Assembly: GCA_029210625.1 (NCBI GenBank) | Contig: JARGFU010000001.1 | Coordinates: forward strand, 389,806 to 453,805 | DNA from: Deltaproteobacteria bacterium | Lineage (GTDB): Bacteria; Myxococcota; Myxococcia; SLRQ01 | Length of the DNA: 64,000 nt | Direction: 5' to 3' | In this document: piece after piece, positions 30,162 to 39,296 of the stretch | Numbering within the stretch: the stretch's first letter is position 1 | How the letters are laid out: each line of letters begins with the position of its first letter | Translations under genes and position numbers: made by a program | The notes under the pieces: model-generated | The model's database searches: none | What the model was told of the DNA's origin: nothing | The model's input: only the letters and a program-made list of their open reading frames with translations

Positions 30162-31007
30162 TCAGTTCGCCACCGCCGGGGGCGCGGCCCCCGCGGGCTT
30201 GCTGTGATCGGATAGCAGAGAGAAGACCTGGATGCCCGGACGCTGGGAGAGCGGGTCGTGGCGCAGGCTGACCTGCGCCTCCAGCTGGCTCTTCCGCGCC
30301 TTGATCCAGGCGTTCTTTCCGTCCTTGCCCATCGTCACGCTCGGCCGCTGCCAGCCTCGTTCGACGAAGGCCGCCTCGTAGTATTCAATCAGCTGCCCGA
30401 GGGTCAGATCGGGCACCGTGGCCGTCACCCACTGCTGGCCGATCCCCTCGACGCCGGCGCCCATCACCGCGGTGTGGGTGGCGCTCGGCGGGTGGGGTAG
30501 GACCTCGGGCACCCGGGCCTCCTGCATGCTCCGCATGACGTCCGGGGCGCTGGAGGTCGAGACGAAGACCAGGGTGGAGTCGTCCCCCTGCGGGATCAGG
30601 GTGGCCGTGTGCTGCAGGTCGGTCATCTTCTCGCGGTAGCCCACGTAGCCGATCCCGCTCTCGAAGCGCTTGGAGACCAGCTGCATCCCGGCCTCGGAGA
30701 GCCGGGTCTCGTAGAACTGCTGCACCACCTCGATCGGGTCGGGGGCGGTGAACCATCCGGTGGACATGGGGACGCCCTGGACGTTCATCTGATCGCTGAA
30801 GGCGCTCAGCTGTGCGTCCGCGTAGGCGGGCATGCCGCTCTCCTTCTCCGAGATGGGGCGCGGGGGCACGTCGAGGGGCTCGAGGGCGCCGACCTCCAGG
30901 ACCTCCAGCTCGGCGGGCCCCGTCTCCGAGCGCAGGAAGCCGAGCCCCACGCCGAGGACGGTGCCGGCCACTGCGGCCAGGAGAATGGTTCGAAGCCAGC
31001 CCGGCAT
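30162..31007 (-). CDS. Membrane-anchored protein in the Tad-like cluster
   Basis: 281 residues with one N-terminal transmembrane segment (LRTILLAAVAGTVLGVGLGF). The rest is predicted extracytoplasmic and consists of two similar alpha/beta units: PIEVVQQFYETRLSEAGMQL near residue 92 and LTLGQLIEYYEAAFVERGWQ near residue 198, each followed by beta strands. The duplicated 'YYExxxxxxGW' pattern suggests an internal repeat. No family assigned. It lies 10 bp after the TadE-like gene. Confidence 0.75.
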   Translation of the reverse strand: MPGWLRTILLAAVAGTVLGVGLGFLRSETGPAELEVLEVGALEPLDVPPRPISEKESGMPAYADAQLSAFSDQMNVQGVPMSTGWFTAPDPIEVVQQFYETRLSEAGMQLVSKRFESGIGYVGYREKMTDLQHTATLIPQGDDSTLVFVSTSSAPDVMRSMQEARVPEVLPHPPSATHTAVMGAGVEGIGQQWVTATVPDLTLGQLIEYYEAAFVERGWQRPSVTMGKDGKNAWIKARKSQLEAQVSLRHDPLSQRPGIQVFSLLSDHSKPAGAAPPAVAN

Positions 31008-31017
31008 GACGTCCCTG

Positions 31018-32133
31018 CTAGCAGCTCTCCGCGTCCTTGCAGCCCATGTACCACTTGCCGCGGTCCGAGTTCTTGTAGGTGTTCTCGTACTTGTCGCCGT
31101 CGCCGTCCTTCCAGGGCGTGACGAAGTACTTCCGGTTCTGTCCCTCTTCGCTGACGTTGTTCTTGGGCGTCTGCGAGCTGCTGCCCGAGCCCACGCCGTA
31201 GCGCTGCTTGAGCTGGCCGTGGCGGACGGCCAGGTCGGCCTCGAAGAGGTTGTCGCCGAAGAACCAGCCGTAGCCCGGCATCAGGAGCTCGTTGCCCCAG
31301 GCCTGGGCCAGGAAGGCGATGGAGCCGCCGAAGTAGCCCCAGTAGATGATGCTGCCGGTGTAGGCCTTGTCGACCCGGTCGAAGAAGTTCCCCGACTCGT
31401 TCTCCTGGTCCTGGTCGGCCACGTCGTTGAGCGCCCAGGTGTCGGTGAGGATCGCCGTGCGGTAGGGCGGGTACTGGAAGAAGCCGCCGCTCACCCCGTG
31501 GGCGTCACCCTGGAGACCGTTGTTGACGTGGTGGACCTCCGAGAGCCCGCCGGCGCCCTTGTCGTCGCCCTCCAGGATGTCGTGCTGCGAGAACTGCTGC
31601 ATGAACTTCGAGGAGATCCGGTCGTTGATGACCGAGAGCTGGGCCTTGCAGGTGAAGAAGCCTCCGTGCGCGCCGTTCTGGATCTCCCCGATCAGCGCCC
31701 CCGAGGGCCCCAGGAAGTCCATGGGCACGTCGGCGGCGAAGCTGTCGTCGGTCAGCTCGCAGGCGACCTGGTTGGCCGACCCCCCGCCCTGCAGCCAGCA
31801 CTGGTGAGCCGAGAGGGCGAGGTGGTGGGTCTCGTCGTCGCAGTCGGTGCCGGCGGAGTAGGCGTTGTAGGCCGCGCTGTGATCGCAGTAGAGGAGCCGG
31901 TTGGCGGCCCCGACGCTGTTGGCGTGGTTGCTGCCCTTCTCGTAGTCGCGGGCGGTCAGGTCCCACTGAGCCGAGATCACCGTCTCCTGCAGGTTCAGCT
32001 TGTAGCGCAGCAGGTCGTCGAGGAGCAGCGCGTAGAGGATCATCGGCACGAAGACGATCATCGAGATCGCCATCTCGACCATCGCGCCGCCGCGCTCGTC
32101 GGTGAAGCGGGAGAGGAGAGGAAGGTATCGCAT
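31018..32133 (-). CDS. TadE-like prepilin-domain protein
   Basis: 371 residues from the ATG at 32133 (a longer start at 32187 adds residues with no support). The N-terminus is MRYLPLLSRFTDERGGAMVEMAISMIVFVPM: Gly, then a segment with Glu at +5, then a hydrophobic helix, the TadE/pseudopilin layout. The large C-terminal region is extracytoplasmic with scattered Cys (YCDH, DCDDE, CWLQG, CELTD, CKDAESC). No known domain. It follows the TadG-like gene by 12 bp. Confidence 0.75.
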   Translation of the reverse strand: MRYLPLLSRFTDERGGAMVEMAISMIVFVPMILYALLLDDLLRYKLNLQETVISAQWDLTARDYEKGSNHANSVGAANRLLYCDHSAAYNAYSAGTDCDDETHHLALSAHQCWLQGGGSANQVACELTDDSFAADVPMDFLGPSGALIGEIQNGAHGGFFTCKAQLSVINDRISSKFMQQFSQHDILEGDDKGAGGLSEVHHVNNGLQGDAHGVSGGFFQYPPYRTAILTDTWALNDVADQDQENESGNFFDRVDKAYTGSIIYWGYFGGSIAFLAQAWGNELLMPGYGWFFGDNLFEADLAVRHGQLKQRYGVGSGSSSQTPKNNVSEEGQNRKYFVTPWKDGDGDKYENTYKNSDRGKWYMGCKDAESC

Positions 32134-32144
32134 GATCGTCTCTC

Positions 32145-33749
32145 CTAGTTCTTGGGAACGGTGGGGATGGCAGAGACAATGGCCCACTCGACCTCACCGG
32201 CGGCCGCCAGCACGATGGCCGCGTCGAGGGTGTCGAAGGGGTGGAGCTTCGCCCGCCAGTAGGGGTTGAAGAGGTTGGGCTGCTCCTTCCAGTCACCCAG
32301 GCGGTGGTAGTAGACCAGCGCCTTGCTCATCGCGCTGCCGGTGCCCGGGGCGAGGCGCACGGTGGCGTCGCCCTGCGCGCCGTGGGTGAGGGTGAGCTCA
32401 CCGGAGTCGGTGATCTCCCAGGGCTTGGCGGCGGACTCACCGATGCCCCGCAGGCGCAGATCCTGGGTGGTGTAGGCGTAGACCGAGGGCTGGCCCCAGT
32501 CGGCGCTCTTCTTGTCGTTCGCCCGGAACTTGATGAAGCAGTTGTTCTGGAAGAGGCAGGAGAAGCCCCCGCCGGCGTTCACCCCGTCGAAGTCGTGGTC
32601 GTCCTCGTGGGCGTCGCTCGGGTCGTGGTCGCCGCCGTTCTCGTCCGAGAAGATCGACGCCTCGTAGGGGAGCATCATCGCGGCGTGGTCCTTCCAGGAG
32701 AAGACCCAGCCGTGGTCGTCGGCGCCGATGGTGGTGCCCTTGCGCATCGAGCGGCCGTCGTGGAGCTGACCGGTGCTCTTGCTGTCGATCAGCTTCGCCG
32801 TGCCGTCGTGCATCAGGGCGATCGACATGCCGTCGTCGGGGACGTCGGTCATGAAGTCGATGTTCCAGGTCGGCGAGAGGAAGAGGAGGGGCAGGAAGGG
32901 CCGCTCGGCGGGCCACTCGGGCCGGGTGCCGTTGGCCACCTCGGCCATCACCTTCGCCCGGTTCTCGTCGTCGACCGAGGGGCAGCCGATGGCGGCGATG
33001 TCGAGGAGGGGCGGCTTCTCGACCGCGCAGGCCAGCTCCCGAACGTTGTAGGCGCCGACGCCCATGGGCAGCTCGGAGGCGTGGGGTGCGTATTGCTCGT
33101 CGGTGTCCCGCTCGGCCCCCGTCTGTCCCTTGAGCTTGGACTGGAAGGAGATCGTCCCGTCGGTGCCCAGCAGGACGTCGGAGGTCCGGGTGAGCATCGA
33201 GAGCTGGGAGAAGTGGATGACGTTGATCATCAACTCCAGCATCTGCATGGCGAAGCGGAAGGAGCTCTCGAGGTCTTTGACGTCGTCCGCCTTCTCGTCC
33301 GCCATGTCGAAGTAGTCGAAGGCGATGCCGATGTCCTCGATGCCCTCGATGCAGTGTTGCACGCAGGAGCAGTAGGTGCAGGCACAGCAGAGGCCGAACT
33401 CGATCGCCGCCATGATCAGGAAGTTGTAGGCCGCCCGCTGGCTCATCGCCGGCACCGAGCTCGCCGCCGACATGTAGGCGTGCAGGCTCATCGCCGAGAC
33501 GTAGGCCGCGGCCATCGCCCGGTTGGTGTAGGCGATGTAGTTGAAGGCCCGCGCCTCCTGGACGGCCATCGAGTAGGCCTGGGCGTCGGCGTAGTTCTGG
33601 ATGCGGATCTTCTCGTGGATGGCCTGGCTGATGTTGAACGAGAACATCAGCATCAGGGCCAGGACGAGCATGGAGCCGGCGCCCAGGGCCAGCGCCTGTC
33701 CGCTCTGGCCGTCCCTGGGATCTCGCAGTGCGTTCTTCAGCATCTTCAT
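32145..33749 (-). CDS. TadG-like membrane-anchored protein
   Basis: 534 residues. The head MKMLKNALRDPRDGQSGQALALG leads into a hydrophobic helix and then IHEKIRIQNYADAQAYSMAV, the TadG/Flp-Tad 'lqnaaDaAA' style region. There is a Cys cluster near residues 115-130 (CCACTYCSCVQHC). The remainder is a large extracytoplasmic region of unknown fold. Start MKM or the next Met; one in-frame stop follows at 32145. Together with its two TadE-like neighbours it probably builds a surface or pseudopilus structure. Confidence 0.72.
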   Translation of the reverse strand: MKMLKNALRDPRDGQSGQALALGAGSMLVLALMLMFSFNISQAIHEKIRIQNYADAQAYSMAVQEARAFNYIAYTNRAMAAAYVSAMSLHAYMSAASSVPAMSQRAAYNFLIMAAIEFGLCCACTYCSCVQHCIEGIEDIGIAFDYFDMADEKADDVKDLESSFRFAMQMLELMINVIHFSQLSMLTRTSDVLLGTDGTISFQSKLKGQTGAERDTDEQYAPHASELPMGVGAYNVRELACAVEKPPLLDIAAIGCPSVDDENRAKVMAEVANGTRPEWPAERPFLPLLFLSPTWNIDFMTDVPDDGMSIALMHDGTAKLIDSKSTGQLHDGRSMRKGTTIGADDHGWVFSWKDHAAMMLPYEASIFSDENGGDHDPSDAHEDDHDFDGVNAGGGFSCLFQNNCFIKFRANDKKSADWGQPSVYAYTTQDLRLRGIGESAAKPWEITDSGELTLTHGAQGDATVRLAPGTGSAMSKALVYYHRLGDWKEQPNLFNPYWRAKLHPFDTLDAAIVLAAAGEVEWAIVSAIPTVPKN

Positions 33750-33755
33750 TCCCCC

Positions 33756-34592
33756 CTAGAGCCAGCGGGCTTCGCAGTCGCCGTTGATGCCCGAGCTGTC
33801 GTTGGCCGGCAGATTGCTCTTGTAGAGGTTGGACTGCATTCGCATCGAATAGGACGCCCGGATCGGCCAGATGTAGATGCCCATCTCGCCGAGCATGTCG
33901 TACATCATCAGGCCGTCCTGCCAGGCCTTCATCCGCCGCTGCATCCCCCGCATCCGGTCGATGGCGGTCTCACCGCCCATGTAGAGGGCGCGGGAGATGT
34001 CCTTGCCCAGGGCGATGTTGTGGAAGATCTGGTTCGCGAAGGGGATCGGCATCCGGTAGTTGTAGGTGACCTGGATCCGCAGCTTGGTGCGGTCGAACTT
34101 CTTCCAGTTGGCGTCGTCACGGTTGGCGACGTTGGCGGTGTTGATCTGGGGATCGTCGAAGTCGACCTCGTTCGTCTTCCACTGGATCGCCGCCTGGGTG
34201 GGGCCGCAGATGGCCACCTCCACGTGCTTGAAGATCGGCGCGTCGAGCATCATCCCGTCGAGCAGCCCGTGCCTGAACCACTTCATCAGGTAGTCCGAGG
34301 GCTCGGTGACCGGGGTGATGACCTCGGTACCGCTGCTGCTCTTCGAGATCAGGGGCAGCAGGGTCCACAGCGCCGTGCGGCGCATCTCGCGCACGTTGGC
34401 GTTGTGCACCGCCCCGGCCCGCACCGCCTTGTAGGCGGCGTACTTGGTCATCAGGCGCGCCTGGTGGATGAGCCCCAGCTGGAGCAGTCCCAGGATCAAG
34501 AAGACGTACATCGGGATGACGATGGCGGACTCGACCATCGCCTGGCCGTCCTCACCCCGCGCGCGACCTCGTCTCTTTCGCATCCAGTTCAT
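33756..34592 (-). CDS. TadE-like prepilin-domain protein
   Basis: 278 residues from the ATG at 34592, preceded by AAGGGGAG 7 bp upstream. MNWMRKRRGRARGEDGQAMVE carries the prepilin-type site G-QAMVES (Glu at +5), followed by the hydrophobic segment AIVIPMYVFLILGLLQLGL. The C-terminal part is soluble and mostly polar. It is the first gene of the reverse-strand Tad-like set, with 195 bp of non-coding sequence before it. Confidence 0.8.
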   Translation of the reverse strand: MNWMRKRRGRARGEDGQAMVESAIVIPMYVFLILGLLQLGLIHQARLMTKYAAYKAVRAGAVHNANVREMRRTALWTLLPLISKSSSGTEVITPVTEPSDYLMKWFRHGLLDGMMLDAPIFKHVEVAICGPTQAAIQWKTNEVDFDDPQINTANVANRDDANWKKFDRTKLRIQVTYNYRMPIPFANQIFHNIALGKDISRALYMGGETAIDRMRGMQRRMKAWQDGLMMYDMLGEMGIYIWPIRASYSMRMQSNLYKSNLPANDSSGINGDCEARWL

Positions 34593-34787
34593 CGCTGAAC
34601 TCCCCTTGGATCCCCGCCGCCGTCGACCCGATCCACAATCGGGTCTTCTGGCCGGAATTCGAGCAGTTCCAGTGTACCGCCTGTCCCCCCGCGACCCATC
34701 GGTCAGGTGGACCGAGCGGTGGGCCGGGGTGGGAAAACACCTACATTCACCCACCCCCCGGGCCGGAGAGAGGGGATCGGGTCCGGA

Positions 34788-35858
34788 TCAGCCCAGAGAG
34801 AGCTCTCGCTTCAGATCCGCGGGCCGGGAGGCGTGGAGGAGGGCCGTCGCCTCGGTGATCCGGGCCTCCCGGACGAGCCGGTAGAGGTGCTGATCGAAGG
34901 TCTGGCAGCCCAGCTCGGAGGCCTGGGAGATGTGGTGCTCGAGCTCGTCGAGCTTCTCCGGGTCCTTGATGCACTCCTGGATCGATCGGGTGGTCCGCAT
35001 GATCTCCACCGCCGGGATCATGCCGCCCTGCGCCCCCTTGATCAGGCGCAGGGAGACCGTCGCGATCAGCGACTCGGCCAGGCGCAGGCGGACGCTCGAC
35101 TGCTCGTCGCCGGGGTAGAGGCCGACCAGGCGGGTGATCGTGCGGCGGGCGTCGACGGTGTGCACGGTGCTGACCACCGAGTGGCCGGTCTCGGCCGCCT
35201 TCAGGCAGATGTCCACGCTCTCGCGATCGCGCAGCTCGCCCACCATGATGTTGTCCGGGTCCTGCCGCAGCACCGAGCGCAGCGCCCGCTGGAAGCTGTC
35301 GGTGTCGGAGCCCACCTCCCGCTGCACCACCAGGCTCCGGGAGGCCGGGAAGAGGAACTCGATCGGATCCTCGATCGTGACGATGTGGGCCCGGCGGCTC
35401 TGGTTGATGTGCTGCAGCATCGCCGCGATGGTCGTGGACTTGCCCATCCCGGTGGCGCCGGTGACGAGGATCAGGCCCCGGGGCATCAGCGCGATGTCGG
35501 TGAGCACGCGGGGCAGCTGCAGCTCCTCGAGGCTGCGGATGTGGAAGGGGATGATCCGCATCACCACCCCGAGCTCGCCGCGCTGCCGGAAGACGTTCGC
35601 CCGGAAGCGGGAGACGCCGGGGATGGCGTAGGAGGTGTCGTGCTCGTTGATCTTCTCGAGGCGCTCGCCCTCGCCCTCCTCGGCCAGGACGTAGCGGGCC
35701 ACGCTCGTGGTGTCCGCCGGGGTCAGCGCCGGGCCCTTCACCGCGACCAGATCTCCGAGCACCCGGAAGACCGGGGGGTAGCCCACCTCGAAGTGGACGT
35801 CGGAGGCCTGGTTGCGGACGGCCGTCTCCAGGATGCCCTGCAGCTGTTGCTCGGTCAC
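34788..35858 (-). CDS. PilT/PilU-type secretion or twitching ATPase
   Basis: 356-residue cytoplasmic hexameric ATPase. An N-terminal PAS-like domain carries ASDVHFEVGYPPVFRVLG. The Walker A GATGMGKST is at residues 134-142, the Asp box TIEDPIEF at 161-168, the Walker B region is DNIMVGELRD and the His box STVHT. The C-terminal CQTFDQHLYRLVREARITEA resembles PilU rather than classical PilT. It begins with GTG, overlapping the previous stop (GTGA). No pilin or PilC is adjacent, so it may power the nearby pseudopilus set or type IV pili encoded elsewhere. Confidence 0.9.
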   Translation of the reverse strand: MTEQQLQGILETAVRNQASDVHFEVGYPPVFRVLGDLVAVKGPALTPADTTSVARYVLAEEGEGERLEKINEHDTSYAIPGVSRFRANVFRQRGELGVVMRIIPFHIRSLEELQLPRVLTDIALMPRGLILVTGATGMGKSTTIAAMLQHINQSRRAHIVTIEDPIEFLFPASRSLVVQREVGSDTDSFQRALRSVLRQDPDNIMVGELRDRESVDICLKAAETGHSVVSTVHTVDARRTITRLVGLYPGDEQSSVRLRLAESLIATVSLRLIKGAQGGMIPAVEIMRTTRSIQECIKDPEKLDELEHHISQASELGCQTFDQHLYRLVREARITEATALLHASRPADLKRELSLG

Positions 35859-36619
35859 GCTGATCTCCTCTCGCCGGACTCCAAATAATAGTACCTCCAG
35901 TTCGAGAGGATCCGCGCGCCGTCGCTGCTTTCCCGGATCGAGGCCCGCACCCTGGCCAGGGCCGCCTCGCCCTCCTCGCCCAGGCCCTCCGCCGAGGACC
36001 GCACCAGGTCGGCGCGGGCCTCGACGTAGGCCGCCGAGAGCGCGGCGTCGAACTCCGGGTGGAACTGCACCGCCCGGACGCTCTCCCCCAGGGCGAAGGC
36101 CTGGTTCGGGGTGTGGGCGTTGCTCGCCAGCACCACCGCGCCCGCCGGCAGGGTGGTCACCGCGTCGCTGTGGGCCTGCTGGACCAGGAGGGTCTCGCCG
36201 AGGCCCGCGAAGAGGGGGTCGGCCCGGCCGGCCTCGCTCAGGGCGACCTCGACCGTGCCCGACTCGCGGCCCGCGGGGGAGCGCTCGACGACGCCACCGA
36301 AGGCGTCGGCCAGGAGCTGGTGGCCGAAGCAGATGCCCAGCACCGGCACCCCCAGCTGCGCCGCGCCCAGCAGCCAGCCCCCGGCCTCCCCCATCCAGCC
36401 GGGATCCTCGGTGATCGAGGCCGCCGAGCCGGTGACCAGGATCCCGGCCACCCCGCGGGCCGGCGGGAGGAGCTCGCCCCGGGTGGGATCGAGGACCCGG
36501 TAGCCCCCGGGCCAGTCGCCCAGGGCGCGCTGGAAGATCTCCGGGAAGTCGCCGGCGATGGCCCGCGCCTCGGGCACCGTCTCGCCGGTCTTGAGGATCA
36601 CGATGGGGCCGCTCGCCAT
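35855..36619 (-). CDS. Class I glutamine amidotransferase-like protein
   Basis: 254 residues of the GMP-synthase-like GATase family. The nucleophile Cys is in VLGICFGHQLLADA, and the His/Glu pair is in VRAVQFHPEFDA. It has no partner synthase domain. Such stand-alone proteins hydrolyse glutamine or gamma-glutamyl compounds. It starts at 36619 (MASGPIVILKTG) and its stop overlaps the start of the ATPase gene. Confidence 0.85.
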   Translation of the reverse strand: MASGPIVILKTGETVPEARAIAGDFPEIFQRALGDWPGGYRVLDPTRGELLPPARGVAGILVTGSAASITEDPGWMGEAGGWLLGAAQLGVPVLGICFGHQLLADAFGGVVERSPAGRESGTVEVALSEAGRADPLFAGLGETLLVQQAHSDAVTTLPAGAVVLASNAHTPNQAFALGESVRAVQFHPEFDAALSAAYVEARADLVRSSAEGLGEEGEAALARVRASIRESSDGARILSNWRYYYLESGERRSA

Positions 36620-36668
36620 GCCCGCGAATCTAAAACGGCCCTCTCGATCGTGATAGACCGTTGCTGCC

Positions 36669-39296
36669 GTGAGCGTCTCCCCCCTCATCCTGCTGCTCCT
36701 GGCCGGGCAGATCGGCGGCGTCCAGCCCGATCGGGAGGACGCCGAGCAGGAGCAGGCCGCGGCCGAGCACGTCCCGGTCCTCACGAAGGCCCCCGAGCTC
36801 CTCGAGTTCGTCGACCCCGAGTACCCGGAAGACATGCAGGCGGAGGGCGTCGCCGGCGAGGTCGTGCTGCAGCTGACGATCGACGAGCGGGGCGAGGTCA
36901 GCGAGGCGGTGGTCCTCGAGGGCCTGCACCCCCACCTCGACACCAACGCCCAGCAGGCCGGCCTGCGGCTGAAGTTCAGCCCGGCCGAGGTCGATCACGT
37001 GCCCTCGCCGGTGCAGATCGCGTTTCGCTTCGCCTTCACCCTGAGCGTCCCGGAGCCGCCGCCTCCCGAGGCCGACGAGCCCCTGCCGCCGCCCCCCGAC
37101 ACCCTGCGCGGCGTCGTGCGCCTGCGCGGCCGACGCACCCCCCTCGAGGGCGCCTTCGTCGTCAGCGGCGAGCTCTCCACCCAGACCGACGCGGCGGGGG
37201 CCTTCGCCCTGCCCCTGCCGGTCGGCGACCACCCGGTGACGGTGAAGGCCCCCGGCTTCTTCGACTTCGAGACGAAGGAGACGATCGTCGAGGGCGAGGC
37301 CACCGAGGTCACCTACTACCTGCTCAAGCGCTCGGGCACGCCCTACGAGACCGTGATCCGGGCGCCCAAGCCCAAGAAGGAGGTCTCGCAGGTCGTCCTG
37401 GCGCGGGCCGAGCTCCAGAAGGTGCCGGGCACCTTCGGCGACCCCCTGCGGGTGCTCGAGAACCTGCCGGGCATGGCCCGCTCCGGGATCATCGGCGGCG
37501 AGCTCCTGGTGCGCGGCGCCAACCCCGAGGACAGCGGCGTCTACTTCGACGGGGTGGGCATCCCGATCCTCTACCACTTCGGCGGCCTGACCTCGGTGGT
37601 CAACGCCGAGTTCATCGAGGAGATCGACTTCCAGCCCGGCGGCTTCGGCGCCGAGTACGGCCGGGCGACGGCCGGCGTGGTCGACGTGGAGAGCCGGCGC
37701 CTCACCGGCAAGCTGGCGCGGGGGTCGGTGAAGATCGACCTGATGGACACCGCCCTCTTCTACCGGCGGCCGATCACCGAGAAGGTGGCCGTCGGCGTCG
37801 CCTTCCGGCGCTCCTACGTCGACGCCCTCCTGCCGATCTTCCTGAAGGCCGCCGGCGCCGAGGGCATCACCCTGGCCCCCCAGTACACCGACTACCAGCT
37901 GAAGGTGGACTGGGACGCGGCCCCCGATCAGGACGTCTCCTTCTTCCTCTTCGGCAGCAACGACACCTTCAAGGTCATCGCCCCCCAGGAGGAGCGCGAC
38001 GCCGGCTTCGAGCTGAAGCTACGGATCGGCTTCCACCGCCTGATGGGCAGCCACGTCTACCGCCTCTCTCCGAAGCTGACGCTGGTGAGCCGCCCCTGGG
38101 TCGGGGTCACCCTCCAGAGCGTCGGCGGGGGCGAGGTCGGCCAGACCGGCGGTGGGCTGCAGATCGAGCTGCGCCTGACCAACTGGGAGGCGGGGCTGCG
38201 CGAGCGGCTGACCTACGAGCTCTCCGACCGGCTCACCCTGCGCGCGGGCCTGGACCTCTACTACCTCGCCGCCCGGGCGGTGGTGGAGGCGCCCATCGGC
38301 GGGGACATCATCGCCTTCCCGGCCCCCGAGCAGCCCCTCTCCGAGAACCAGGAGTTCCGGGTCGACGAGGACGGGATGGGCGACGGCCTCTGGATCGAGG
38401 CGACCTGGAAGCCGTCGAAGAACTGGTCGATCACCCCCGGCCTGCGCACCGAGCTCTACTTCTTCCCCGAGAAGACCCACCCCACCCTCGAGCCGCGCCT
38501 GGCCGTCCGCTGGAAGGTGCGCGAGGGCAGCGCCGCCAAGCTCGCGGTCGGGCACTACCGCCAGGCCCCGGACGTCTTCGCCATCGGTGAGCAGACCGGC
38601 AACCCCCTCATCGAGCCGGAGGCGGCCCTCCACTACGTCGTCGGCTGGGAGCAGCAACTCACCGAGCTGATCGATCTGAACCTCGAGCTCTTCTACAACG
38701 ACCGCTTCCACCGGGTGGTCAGCTCCAACCGGGTCGAGATCGTCGATGGCGAGGCCATCGTCGAGAACTACAACAACGACGGCCTCGGCCGCGCCTACGG
38801 CGCCGAGCTCCTCCTGCGTCACAAGCTCTCCGAGCGCTTCTTCGGCTGGGTCGCCTACACCCTGATGCGCTCCACCGAGCGCAGCCACCCCGGCGACCCC
38901 TTCATCGTCACCGACCACGACCAGACCCACATCCTCACCGTCATCGGCTCCTACCGGCCCTGGCGGCCCTTCGAGGTGGGCCTGCGCTTCCGCCTGGTCA
39001 CGGGCAACCCCTACACCCCCATCGAGGGCGCCTCCCACGACCTCGACACCCTCGGCTGGCCCTCGATCCGCGGCGAGCCGAACTCCGAGCGGATGCCGAC
39101 CTTCCACCAGCTCGACCTGCGGGCGGAGTACACCTCCACCTACGACCTCTTCACCGTCTCCTACTTCCTCGATCTGCTGAACGCCTACAACGCGAAGAAC
39201 GCCGAGGACTTCCAGTACGGGTATCGCAAGCGCGAGAAGGTGAACTTCTACGGGCTGCCGATCTTCCCGGTGCTCGGTGTGCGGGGGGAGTTCTGA
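36669..39296 (+). CDS. TonB-dependent receptor with fused TonB C-terminal domain
   Basis: 875 residues, GTG start. Order: signal peptide; a TonB C-terminal-like domain at residues about 40-115 (YPEDMQAEGVAGEVVLQLTI, then GLRLKFSPA); a Pro-rich linker; a carboxypeptidase-regulatory-like domain (LRGVVRLRGRRTPLEGAFVV, ending TYYLLKR); a plug (DPLRVLENLPGMARSGIIGG, then VRGANPEDSGVYFDGVGI); then the beta-barrel, ending LGVRGEF. The family takes up metal chelates, vitamins or glycans across the outer membrane. The built-in TonB-like domain is seen in Myxococcota. Substrate unknown. It is followed by a lipoprotein gene with a TGATG overlap. Confidence 0.88.
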   Translation: MSVSPLILLLLAGQIGGVQPDREDAEQEQAAAEHVPVLTKAPELLEFVDPEYPEDMQAEGVAGEVVLQLTIDERGEVSEAVVLEGLHPHLDTNAQQAGLRLKFSPAEVDHVPSPVQIAFRFAFTLSVPEPPPPEADEPLPPPPDTLRGVVRLRGRRTPLEGAFVVSGELSTQTDAAGAFALPLPVGDHPVTVKAPGFFDFETKETIVEGEATEVTYYLLKRSGTPYETVIRAPKPKKEVSQVVLARAELQKVPGTFGDPLRVLENLPGMARSGIIGGELLVRGANPEDSGVYFDGVGIPILYHFGGLTSVVNAEFIEEIDFQPGGFGAEYGRATAGVVDVESRRLTGKLARGSVKIDLMDTALFYRRPITEKVAVGVAFRRSYVDALLPIFLKAAGAEGITLAPQYTDYQLKVDWDAAPDQDVSFFLFGSNDTFKVIAPQEERDAGFELKLRIGFHRLMGSHVYRLSPKLTLVSRPWVGVTLQSVGGGEVGQTGGGLQIELRLTNWEAGLRERLTYELSDRLTLRAGLDLYYLAARAVVEAPIGGDIIAFPAPEQPLSENQEFRVDEDGMGDGLWIEATWKPSKNWSITPGLRTELYFFPEKTHPTLEPRLAVRWKVREGSAAKLAVGHYRQAPDVFAIGEQTGNPLIEPEAALHYVVGWEQQLTELIDLNLELFYNDRFHRVVSSNRVEIVDGEAIVENYNNDGLGRAYGAELLLRHKLSERFFGWVAYTLMRSTERSHPGDPFIVTDHDQTHILTVIGSYRPWRPFEVGLRFRLVTGNPYTPIEGASHDLDTLGWPSIRGEPNSERMPTFHQLDLRAEYTSTYDLFTVSYFLDLLNAYNAKNAEDFQYGYRKREKVNFYGLPIFPVLGVRGEF

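Noticed and set aside
36640-36665. Sigma54-type element before the TonB receptor gene
   Set aside because: TTGCT is present but the required GG is TG.
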